NCBI GenBank assembly: GCA_949987565.1
Contig: OX465110.1
Location: forward strand, 5,305,476 to 5,369,475
DNA length: 64,000 bases
Direction: 5' to 3'
Origin: Luidia sarsii
Taxonomy: Eukaryota; Echinodermata; Asteroidea; Paxillosida; Luidiidae
Position numbers and translations under genes: made by a program. The notes under the pieces are model-generated. The model saw nothing but the letters and a program-made list of their open reading frames with translations, ran no database searches and had not been told where the DNA came from. Positions 56,801-64,000 of the stretch are shown one piece after another (the first letter of the stretch is position 1; every line of letters starts with the position of its first letter).

Positions 56801-59800
56801 TTCGCGGCGAAAAAGCTAATGATGCGGCAGCAAAAAAGAAAACATACGGGCGGGGACGATTTTGTTTTTACTTGGCCAGCAATGAAAACATCCCCAATCA
56901 TTTCCATCAAACACTTTCATCATCAAGCCTTGGAACCTAGGCTAGTAGTAAGCGAATAGTCCGCACTACGGTACAGCATTCAGCATTCACTACTTTTGTT
57001 AAAAACACCTGGACTTACCGGTAGGCCTAGTATGGGTCAAGTGACTCCATATGAATACACAAGGCATCTAGGGTTGTTGATTTTATTTATTTAAACAAAA
57101 AGTGGTATACAAAAATTTTGCAAACTGCTTACTGACTAAAATTACCCAAAAAATAAAAATGTTTTTATCTAAATGAGATTTTTACCATTTAAATCACATT
57201 TTGTGAATTTGTTTAAATCAAATAATTATTAAGAGGTTTTAAACTATACTGAGACCGCTTTTCTTTTTTAAATTGTAAAAAAAAAAAAAGAGAAAATTGA
57301 GAAACAAACAATGTTTATTGATTTATTTAAACAAAAAGTGGTATACAAAAATGTTGCAAACTGCTTCAATACTGACTAAAATTACAAAAAATATAAAAAT
57401 ATGTTTTTATTTAAATGAGATTTTTACCATTTAAATCACATTTTGTTAATTTGTTTAAATGAAATAATTATTAAGAGGTTTTAAACTATATTGAGACCGC
57501 TTTTTTTTTTTAATGTAAAAAAGAAGAAGAGAAAATTGAGCAACAAATAATGTTTAATTAAAGTTGATTTAAATCAGTGATTTGAACCAAAATACGGCAA
57601 CCGGACCCACCTTTCCTGTGCACTGGACATCCTCGCTGAAGACCTTGGTGGTAGCGGCCGCAATGAAGCCCTTCTTGCCGGTCAGCGACCCCTCGCAGGA
57701 GAGATTGACCACCTTCAGGCAGGTCACGTGCTCCAGCTCGTCAAAGTCGATCCTCGGATACGGAAGGAGAGAGGGACACAAGTCACGGACGAATTCAGCG
57801 CTCAGTTCCTATTCTTGAGGACCTGCCTCGTTTGGCATTTGAGTTCAATGGCAGCGGAAACAATTCTGGAAACTGCTGACTGACGTCCACGACCAAATCT
57901 CAGAAATTCAGAGCATTTTGATCCTACCAGGGCCTTTCGGACCGGTCCTCCGAGGACTGAAACACCGCCCTCTACATTTATGGATTTGCATTTTGATCAT
58001 TGAAGTCGGCATCAAGCAGTTTGCAACCTGTCTGTAAATTACTCAAAAAATATAAACTGAAAAATGGACAAATTGGGGGTGTGATCCCTGGAGATATACT
58101 GCAGTTAAAGATTGAATTGCTTCTGATTGGCGCCCCCACCCCGGCAAAGACTAGTTGACTATTTGGGAAGGCCACCATGTAAAGGGCTGCATAGCTCTGA
58201 TGGAAGAGCACTGGTACGTTAATCCAGAGGTCTCCGGTTCAAGTCCCGGTCCAGTCAAAGTTTTCTTTTTCAATTTTTCAATAAATAAAACCGGACACCA
58301 GGTTTGAATGCCACTGCTCACGAATCAATGAGAATATTCCCCGCCAGTTTCTTACTCTTTCGAGCGGATTAATTGTTTTTCTTCACCTTGTGTTTGGGAT
58401 TCCGTCCCAGCTGAGGGGAGAGAAGAGCTGGATGGAAAAACGGTCCTTCAACGAGGGCACAAAACGCTCGTCTAAAAAATAAAAAAATAAAAAATTTCAT
58501 GTTGCAGAGGTTAACTACCATTCAAATCCCAAATCAAAACCTGTTGAAGTATCAGAGCAAACATGTTAAAGTACGTCATTTCTAAAAATCAAATTTGAAG
58601 AAAATAAAGTTGGAAAGGATAAGAGGGAACGAAGTGGGTATGGATTCCTAAATTCTAAGTGAAATGGCTATGGATCATTTTTTCTGTTCTTTTCTTTTTC
58701 GAATGCAAATTCGCCTCAAACAAGGCTATAAAAAGCCACTCAAGGTCAAGGGCTGAGGAAAGAAGGCGGTGGAGGAGAGGGACTCAGGAAGGCTGGAGAT
58801 GTCAAACTTGTAAGAAGGGCAAGATCATAGGCTGGGAGAAAAACATGGAAGGGAATTCCAGAGGGAGGCTGAACGAGGGAAGAAGCTCAAATAAAAAAAA
58901 AAACTAGCACAACAGGGATGCCAGAAGCTGAGACAAAGACACAGAGTCAGAGCCTGAGCCTGAGCCGGCTTTGTGGGAAAAGGTGAAATCATCTGGTCAT
59001 TGTGCGGGCCAAGTGGTCTGGTACCCCACCTCTCTCGGCATCCTCAAACTCCTGGTCGTCGTAGCCCAGCCTCCACAGCTTCATGAATGGCTCCAGACTG
59101 CTTGTGACCACGGCATAGGTCTGGCGAGGTGGAGAGGGCGGGACATGGAAGTGGAGAAGAACAAAAAATGCAATTTGTTTGATTTTATTTTGGGGGGGGG
59201 AATCCAGTCTCCCATTAGTTGTTGTATATACTGAAAGTACAGTGTCCTGGGCCTTCCTGGTTTCCTTTTTCCATGTGGTGGAATGTGTTTTTTCCCCTGT
59301 TGGAGAACAAACAGGGCCAATGCAGAGCCATCCTTGAACTGTGAATAGCAGAATCCCTTCCCCCCCTTATTCTTTACACTTGATGGCATGGTGACAAATT
59401 CAAGGGGGGGGGGGTTGAGTTACCAGCATTTTTCAGAGCCACACTCCATCTCAAAACAGATGTCATGAGTACTGGTATGTTAATCCAGAGATCTCGGGGT
59501 TCAAGTCCCGGTCCAGTCAAAAGTTTTCTTTGCCAATTTGCCAACTCTGTTCAAGAGTTCCCACAGTACAGTTTTTTTCCTCCATTTGCTTGACTTTAAA
59601 AGAGATGCGTTACCATGGTAAAGCCCGCAAATGTTCCACTGAGTTGGAGGTCCTTACCTTGCTGTCCACGTGGTAGCACACAAAGTGAGGGGTGCATCGC
59701 AGCGGGACCTTCCTGACGGGCCAGGGAGCATCGTAGGACAGGTGGGTGGGCAGGATGGAGATCCTCAGATCGTCCTAGCCAGGGTTCAAATGACCAAAGT

Positions 59801-62800
59801 AGTGACAAACAATTTTCGGAGATGTACAGTACCGTAATTGACCGACAGTCATTTCCTGAAAATCACCGAGGCCGAATAAATTGTGCGACTGCGAGTGAGC
59901 TCTTACGCGACCGAGATGTGACTGCGAGTGAGGGCACAGGTGACCGAGAGATTCACAGCAGGGGTGCAAGCGCCCTTCAGTTTTTAGGGTTTTAACAGAA
60001 AAAAATGAGCAGTTTGAGATACCTGTTTCACATAAAATAAAAAGTAAATAAAAAAAGTAATAATAATAATAAAAAAAAAAAAATTAAAAAAATTACGCCA
60101 TTTCCGGAAATCTGGAAATTTCCGAAACTCTTACATCCCTGATTTTTCAAAAATATCCACCGATAGTTCTGTGGTTAATGGCCTCTGCCTGCCACTCCTA
60201 ACCTAACAGTTGACTCTTTGTCGAGGCTGCCATCAAAAGGCTGGATAGCTCAGGTGGTAAGAGCACTGTTACAATATCTTTGCTTTGATAGATTTTTTTT
60301 GATCATGTCATGTAACTTTTTGAAACTGCTTTGATCATTTGAAATTCGAATAAAGTCAATTCAAAAAACAAAAAAACAAAAAATTAAGCCAAAAATCTCG
60401 GGTTCAAGTCCCAGGCCAGTAAAAAAAAAATTCCCTCGCCATTTTTAATTCAAAAATAACATTTGACAAAAATCTTGTGGACCTTGGGTTTGGCTTATCT
60501 ACACAGGCTGGACAATAACTCCGACTACTCCAGTTGACCACTTTGGAGCCAGCCCCCAAGGGCGTTGGCTTTCATCATTTCGTCTTACTGTTGAGACGCT
60601 CACCTGCTTGTTGAAGTAAAGGAATCCATGGGGGCAGTTGACATTGTGGAAGGGGGCAAAGCAGGCGACAGCGCCATCCACCAGCATGGGGTGCGCCCTC
60701 AGGGCTCCACGGGACTTGACAAAGATCCAGTGGGGGTAAGGCCCACAGACAAACACCTGCACACATCAATCAATCAATTAATCAATCAATCAACTCAATC
60801 TGTCACTCAATCTGTCAAACTATCATTCGGTCAGTCTAATCAGTCAATCAGCTGAACAAATCAACTCGTCAATCGGTCAAACAAATCAGGCACTCAGCTC
60901 ACAAATTGATCAGCTGAATCAACCAATCAATCAGTCAATCAGTCAAGTCAAAGAGTCGAACCAATCAGTTAATCAGTCAGACAGTCGGCCAGTCGTCGTA
61001 TCTGCATGAATCTCAACATTGAGTGGGGTCTGACATTTCGATCCTAGCAGGACATTTCTCAAAGGCAGAGTGACATGGACAAAAAGCAGGCAATGAAGCA
61101 GAATGACCATTTGCAACAGTCGCAGCCATGGGAAGACCTACCCAGGCATGCAACTCTTGAATTCTCAAAAAAAAGAGGAAAATGTCCGAATGAAACTGCG
61201 AGCGTGAAGCACGAAGCCCTTACGGCGTGGGGTTTGGATTCTAGATGCTCTGTGGTGCATTATGAGCAGTTTTGGACCACTTATGACTTTAAGCTGAGTG
61301 ACAGATTTTAACCTTTTTCAAGGCATACACCCAGAAAATTGAATTTTTGTTTACACAAAATGAAAAGTAAACATCATAGTTTTTAACCTGATCTCAGCAT
61401 GTGTTTTAAATAATAATTAGGCGAGAAGAAATATCCTTTTTTTAAATTTTTCATTTATTTATTTTTTATTGATTTCTTTTAATTTTTTTGTACGGATTTT
61501 ATTATTTTTACGGCCGAATTAAAAAAAACGGAAATCGGCGGATCCGCGGAAAAGTTGCATGCCTGCCTACCCCGGAGTAGGAGGAGATGTCCTCAAAGTA
61601 TCTGAGCTGGGAGACGTAGCGGGATGTGGTCGGTCCCGTCGTCTCCGAAGGCTTGGCCACCTTCTTGCCTTTCCTCTTCTCCTTGATGAGAATCTCATGG
61701 GAAACCTGGAGGAGGGGAAGGTGGATGTGGAGGAGGAGGAGGAGGAGGAGGGAAAGGAGGATGAAGAGAAAGAGGAAAAGGAGGAAGAGGAGGAAGAGGT
61801 GGAGGAGGATGGAAAGGAGGAGGGAAAGGAGGAGACGGAGGAAGCGGAGGAGAAAGAGGAAGGAGGGAGGGAAGGAAGGAGAGGTGGAAGAGGAGGAAGA
61901 GAGGGAGGAGAAAGAGGTGGAAGAGGAGAGAGGAGGAGTAGACGGAGGAAGTAGTGAAGGAGGCGAAAGAGGAGGCAGGGGAGGAGAAGAGGGGAATGAG
62001 GAGTAGGAGTAAGTTGCAAAAGAGAAAGAAGAGGAACAAAATGATATGTCACTGAAACTAATGGTCCTAGTTTTGCTGTTAACTAGGCTAACTAGAATTT
62101 GAAGGAGAAAAAATACAACAGTTTTCTTGGATCTAAAATCTGTGTACTTCTTCGAATAACTGGAGAGAAATGTCTATTTCTCTGACCTTTCTGAATCGGA
62201 GCTTAAGGTGGGAGGCATCGGAGGTGGAGTGGGATACAAACGCTTCGTAGATTAGAAGATCTTCCTCGACTATTGCCTGGAAGAAGAAGAAAAAAAGGAA
62301 GGAACGGTTCAATAGAGGGCCTGGGGTAGATCTTATCAAACCCATTGTAACTTACGATCAATCGACAGAAGATAAGTGCTGCGCATAAGCCATACCACAG
62401 ATGTGTTGTTAGGCTTTATGAAATCCACCTCTGATGGTACCAATGGTAGTAGGACCTTCTATGTTAGAAGGCCGATGAGAGTGAAAGGCTGATTCTTGGC
62501 CACTACTTCAGTAGTGGACCCTACTGTACTCACGGCCAAGTATCTGTACTCAGACTCGTGCCCGAGTGCTTCCGCTCAAATTCAAAGTCAAATATTTGTA
62601 CTCATGGCCTAGAGGTTGTGCTCACTCATGTCTCAGTGCTCGTTCACGGACTCAAAAGCCGAATATTTTTTACTTGTGTCTCAGCATATGCACTCAGTTT
62701 CATGCCCAAGTGCTTGTTCTCAGACCCCAGGTCAGGAGCTTGCACTCGTACTCATGACTGGAAAACAGTGGACCACGATGGGGCATAGGGGCAGTGTTAG

Positions 62801-63432
62801 TCGCTCTGGCCTAGGGATAAGGCATTGATTGGGAGGAGGAGGAGGGGGGGGTACAGGGATTGCACAGAGTAAATGGCGTCCCCCACATCTGTCTCCTTAC
62901 CATCAGGAAAGGCCGGCTGCTCTTATGACCAAGTCCCACCAGTTTCACCTCCTTGACTACGGGCAGCATGTCGTGCTGGCCTTGTTGGTCCCTGCCAAAA
63001 GGGGGAAAGGGGGGGGGATGGGAAGGATATAAAGTCAGACAAATCTTAAGCACACATCCAACGGCCCATACTTCTACCGAGTGGCTAAAGAGACACGCAG
63101 TTTGGACTTCAAGCAAAGAAAGGATTTTACAGGGCAAAGAGTTTCTCGGCCAACGAAAAAGATGCTTTAATGTTTTTTTTTTTTGGTAAAAAGTTGCACG
63201 CCTGTCCTAAACCTCCCCAAAAAGGCATACCGGGTACCTTGACTGCTTTAGCATTTAGGGGACCGTGATAATAGGGCGGGTGGGGGGGGCAGAGTCAAGG
63301 CTCGGGTTCCAGTCAATGGGGAGTGGTTTCTTACGTGGAGGCCGTGGACTGCCCGCTGTCTACCAAGACTTTCTGGGCCATGGGGAAGTTTCTGACCAGG
63401 AACATCAGGCTGAAGTCCGGCAGACTGTAGAT
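44813..63432 (-). CDS. CPSF1: CPSF subunit 1 (CPSF160), C-terminal 640 residues; 5' part outside window
   Basis: Large scaffold of the nuclear mRNA cleavage and polyadenylation factor, which positions recognition of the AAUAAA signal. Eighteen minus-strand exons are present: 63432-63335, 62991-62901, 62276-62187, 61705-61571, 60756-60604, 59774-59658, 59120-59030, 58471-58387, 57752-57611, 56195-56127, 55539-55456, 55151-54975, 54354-54288, 49048-49001, 47868-47710, 46534-46405, 45730-45592, 44860-44813 (stop included). All join in phase to 640 aa; human CPSF1 is about 1440, so a little under half is here. Family blocks: [90 protein letters not shown], and the C-terminal SKKIGTT...DRLTTHF of the CPSF_A domain shared with DDB1 and SF3B3. 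The exon at 61571-61705 has a MITE at its donor and a 290-bp polypyrimidine run at its acceptor. A GPCR gene is nested in the 54288/49048 intron. Confidence 0.96.
45000..45152. mobile_element. Palindromic MITE, GTGGATTTCAC family
   Basis: GGTGGATTTCACAAAAGCC to GGTTTGGTGAAATCGAC, with CTTACGAT-like inner repeats. It lies in the last CPSF1 intron. Confidence 0.8.
45175..45585. repeat. 42-bp minisatellite at a CPSF1 splice donor
   Basis: About 10 units of GGTGGCCTGGCTGGCCGCAG, AAGGATCACATCAAAGGTGT, TT. It ends within about 8 bp of the donor of the exon at 45592-45730. The 42-bp period keeps frames open. Confidence 0.92.
45995..46055 (+). mobile_element. tRNA-like SINE head
   Basis: GACCAGCTCGGTGGTCAAGTGG, then TTAAGATGTCTGCACT, resembles a Ser/Leu-type tRNA 5' half. 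No box B or cloverleaf completes it. Confidence 0.35.
46190..46300. mobile_element. Dispersed GATCGAAACGTCAGGCCCAC element
   Basis: CCTTTGAGAAAGGTCCTGCT, AGGATCGAAACGTCAGGCCC, then the TTGCATTTTGGTAACTTTAG and CAGTAAGCAGTTTGCACC tail. This is the best-preserved copy of the family. Confidence 0.78.
46725..47535. repeat. 24-bp minisatellite, about 33 units
   Basis: The unit is TTGACTACTCTGGTCCACCA plus TTGG. It is open in several frames on both strands because 24 is a multiple of 3. It lies in the CPSF1 intron between the exons at 47710 and 46534. Confidence 0.94.
48108..48788. mobile_element. TTAA-flanked non-autonomous DNA transposon, 681 bp
   Basis: Inverted tips CCACTTCGCGCCGGG / CCCGGCGCGAAGTGG are flanked on both sides by TTAA (48104-48107, 48789-48792). 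TTAA targets with CC..GG tips fit piggyBac-type (or Kolobok) elements. There is no transposase ORF. A partial inverted copy is at 54455-54618. Confidence 0.88.
49575..49730. mobile_element. Foldback-family fragment with hammerhead-like core
   Basis: GGTTTGCGGTGACACCATGT, GTGGCTCTGAAAAGAGCCGG, then ACGTTTCGGGTAGTG and CTGTCGTCAGGAGACT. The minus strand reads CTGACGA ... CCCGAAACGT. Related to 16950-17195. Confidence 0.65.
49740..52580. other. CPSF1 intron / GPCR upstream region
   Basis: No coding exon is required here by the CPSF1 frame. It contains the 36-bp minisatellite at 50815-51060 and a G-run at 52097-52109. The last several hundred bases presumably hold the GPCR promoter and 5' UTR; no TATA box was assigned. 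Confidence 0.6.
50815..51062. repeat. About 36-bp minisatellite (GGTGGCCAGTCAGGCCACTG)
   Basis: About seven units with TTTTGGTGGCCAGTCAGGCC and ACTGACTTCACAG. Its GGTGGCC...CAGGCC core resembles the 42-bp unit at 45175. Confidence 0.85.
52598..53701 (+). CDS. Intronless rhodopsin-class (class A) GPCR, orphan
   Basis: A single-exon ORF of 367 aa with seven hydrophobic segments. Landmarks: a possible N-glycosylation site NDT at 12-14; GN in TM1 (N47); LAAAD in TM2 (D75); C110 at the top of TM3 and C188 in loop 2 for the conserved disulfide; ERY at 136-138 in place of DRY, followed by [10 protein letters not shown]164 in TM4; P216 in TM5; LWTP at 276-279 in TM6 in place of CWxP; NPLIY at 329-333, then a basic helix 8 (KYRRFR). 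The start is the ATG in AAGATGGCC (good Kozak context); an upstream GTG is unlikely. It lies antisense inside a CPSF1 intron and is far more GC-rich than its flanks. The ERY plus IVHPLRY pattern resembles peptide/amine-type invertebrate orphan receptors, but the ligand cannot be named. An intronless origin could be retroposition; no poly-A tract directly follows the stop. Confidence 0.92.
   Translation: MALVWTGAAGVNDTEAGDPDPDPSGPRAGSWVPLIIAGEASLGVAGNALVCFVILRVPHLRTATNFLLVNLAAADILTCLQALLFYLLADPHFPLVSHRPAGPLGRELLCRLLASGCLYWHFTYAGAYGLCLVTLERYVAIVHPLRYAGCLTAGRLAALAAAGWGSALLFASPVALTMAAGSGPGAVCTAARGHYSVRGLLVAIHAVSFLLAYLIPVGLMGWAYYRMQGALRQQASGLRAQGAGGGIVAAAARETVLARQRVVGMLTLVLGALVVLWTPAHVESLVCMHPWQTGPGSDPDRDRPCGAVPRYLYLRAACNFLFYLNSVVNPLIYVFKYRRFRLGLAEALCGPCRVRALRGKNRVAVTV
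54455..54618. mobile_element. Partial copy of the TTAA-flanked transposon
   Basis: The inverse of the left part of 48108-48788, sharing GTACTGATTCGTATTGCTTT and GAATGTGGACAATAGTGGTG. It ends GTTAAGTGG followed by TTAA. The other end is missing. Confidence 0.82.
55600..55842. repeat. (GAGAGACAGAGAGACT)n array
   Basis: Purine-rich 8-bp based array in a CPSF1 intron. The minus-strand SLSVSQSL reading is an artefact. Confidence 0.9.
57070..57540. repeat. Tandem duplication of about 235 bp
   Basis: Two copies share TTTATTTAAACAAAAAGTGG, GCAAACTGCTT, TTTAAATCACATTTTG and TATTAAGAGGTTTTAAACTA. They lie just downstream, in minus sense, of the CPSF1 exon at 57611-57752 (starting 5' of 57541). Confidence 0.88.
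58075..58275 (+). mobile_element. tRNA-derived SINE, copy 4
   Basis: GTGTGATCCCTGGAGATATA, TTGACTATTTGGGAAGGCC, then GCATAGCTCTGATGGAAGAG and GGTTCAAGTCCCGGTCC. Tail TTTTCTTTTTCAATTTTTC. A tRNA-half fragment also lies at 59470-59545. Confidence 0.85.
59195..59340 (-). pseudogene. Possible LINE ORF2 C-terminal remnant
   Basis: The minus strand reads [17 protein letters not shown], then IQQLMGDW. HGxRxxGRPxxTYxxxI blocks occur at the end of several LINE polyproteins. No flanking RT motif is present, so this is tentative. Confidence 0.4.
59817..60141. mobile_element. MITE family B, copy 3
   Basis: A diverged copy from CGGAGATGTAC to TTACATCCCTG, with GCGAGTGAGC, GCGCCCTTCAGTTTTTAGGG and CATTTCCGGAAATC. 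The flanks AATTTT and ATTTTT match at 5 of 6 positions. Confidence 0.8.
60236..60440 (+). mobile_element. SINE interrupted by an insertion
   Basis: The tRNA-like 5' part (GGCTGGATAGCTCAGGTGG, TAAGAGCAC, to about 60267) and the 3' part (ATCTCGGGTTCAAGTCCCAG, from about 60394) are separated by about 125 bp. The insert ends in an AATTC/poly-A-like tail. Confidence 0.7.
60760..60992. repeat. (CAATCAATCAGT)n array
   Basis: Degenerate 4-bp CAAT/CAGT array starting directly upstream (minus sense) of the CPSF1 exon at 60604-60756. Confidence 0.88.
61020..61072. repeat. Dispersed TTTCGATCCTAGCAGG motif
   Basis: GGGTCTGACATTTCGATCCT, AGCAGGACATTTCTCAAAGG, CAG. Same family as 14208. Confidence 0.75.
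61143..61565. mobile_element. MITE family A, copy 3, at a CPSF1 splice donor
   Basis: A 423-bp element with CAGGCATGCAACT / AGTTGCATGCCTG-type tips and a perfect 6-bp duplication, CCTACC (61137-61142 and 61566-61571). The right duplication covers the last exon base plus the first five intron bases (minus strand G|GTAGG) of the exon at 61571-61705. Confidence 0.92.
61725..62015. repeat. Polypurine (GGAGGA)n tract
   Basis: About 290 bp almost wholly purine on the plus strand. In CPSF1 sense it is a polypyrimidine run leading straight into the 3' splice site at 61706. Confidence 0.92.
62330..62435. mobile_element. Palindromic MITE fragment, GTGGATTTCAC family
   Basis: TATCAAACCCATTGTAACTT, ACGATCAATCG, then GGCTTTATGAAATCCACC. 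It is a shortened, diverged copy in a CPSF1 intron. Confidence 0.7.
62525..62762. repeat. Diverged minisatellite (GTGCTCACTCATGTCTCA)
   Basis: About eight irregular 25-35 bp units of the type TACTCACGGCCAAGTATCTG. Confidence 0.72.
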
Positions 63433-63474
63433 CTGGTCAGCACAGCGACAGGGAAGAGAAGTGCACAAAACCAT

Positions 63475-63868
63475 CAGTTGCCATGGTAAAGACTATCAGT
63501 TGCCATGGTAAAGACCATCAGTTGCCATGGTAAAGACTATCAGTTGCCATGGTAAAGACCACCAGTTGCCATGGTAATGACCACCAGTTGACATGGTAAT
63601 GACCACCAGTTGCCATGGTAAAGACCATCAGTTCCCATGGTAATGACCACCAGTTGCCATGGTAAAGACCATCAGTTCCCATGGTAATGACCACCAGTTG
63701 CCATGGTAAAGACCAACATTTGCCATGGTAATGGCCACCAGTTGCCATGATAATGGCCACCAGTTGCCATGGTAATGACCACCAGTTGCCATGGTAATGA
63801 CCATCAGTTGCCATGGTAATGACCATCAGTTGCCATGGTAAAGACCATCATTACATGTAGTTGCCATG
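63475..63868. repeat. 22-bp minisatellite (AGTTGCCATGGTAAAGACCATC)n
   Basis: About 17 units with TTGCCATGGTAA and alternating GACCATCAG / GACCACCAG. It starts about 40 bp upstream (minus sense) of the first visible CPSF1 exon. Spurious GNWWSLPWQL reading frame on the minus strand. Confidence 0.92.
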
Positions 63869-64000
63869 GGGAATTATGGGGAGAAGTTGCTTTAATAGGG
63901 TAGGCCATGAGCCTACCGGTATGTTGTGGTTCCACGGGTCACAGATTGCATGGGGAATGAGCACTGTAATACTAATAATTATGCAAGAGCTGTAATTTAT

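Noticed and set aside
61559..62052. Glu/Lys-rich and Pro/Ser-rich ORFs
   Set aside because: Translations of the polypurine tract beside a CPSF1 exon.

Overview
This is a eukaryotic nuclear window from an animal. Introns are GT-AG (one GC-AG), exons are GC-rich in an AT-rich, repeat-laden background, and the palindrome TACATGTA and its ACATGTACATGT extensions occur throughout. The protein set and repeat style suggest a marine invertebrate, probably a non-vertebrate deuterostome (echinoderm, hemichordate or cephalochordate). The species cannot be fixed from sequence alone.

Five protein-coding genes were reconstructed by hand from splice sites and reading-frame continuity. (1) PARD6 polarity protein, minus strand, 3 exons, 3628-14753, 383 aa. 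(2) PHKB, the phosphorylase kinase beta subunit, minus strand, 23 exons, 17880-40756, 1061 aa, ending in a CaaX box. (3) PYURF/PREY, a small mitochondrial Trm112-like protein, plus strand, 2 exons, 41019-42312, 116 aa, divergent from PHKB across a 262-bp shared promoter. (4) CPSF1 (CPSF160), minus strand, the last 18 exons, 44813-63432, 640 C-terminal residues; its 5' half lies beyond the right edge. (5) An intronless rhodopsin-class GPCR, plus strand, 52598-53701, 367 aa, nested antisense in a CPSF1 intron. PYURF and CPSF1 converge. The genes have unrelated cellular roles and show no operon-like logic.

Most of the rest is repeats. There are many tandem arrays: a 38-bp satellite of 1.9 kb, a 1.4-kb nearly perfect (AATTG)n, a 0.7-kb (GGGAT)n, and units of 15, 18, 20, 22, 24, 42, 52 and 85 bp. 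There are several families of non-autonomous DNA transposons with visible terminal inverted repeats and target-site duplications of 6 bp, 9 bp or TTAA. tRNA-derived SINEs, LINE 3'-end remnants and a dispersed motif with hammerhead-ribozyme-like features are also present. Large ORFs over the tandem arrays are periodicity artefacts, not genes.

The most notable observations are four. A 423-bp MITE sits directly at a CPSF1 splice donor, and its 6-bp target duplication carries the donor itself. A 38-bp satellite looks like a tandem expansion of the core of a dispersed ribozyme-like element. PHKB contains a GC-AG intron. The PHKB/PYURF promoter has YY1-like motifs overlapping both start codons.
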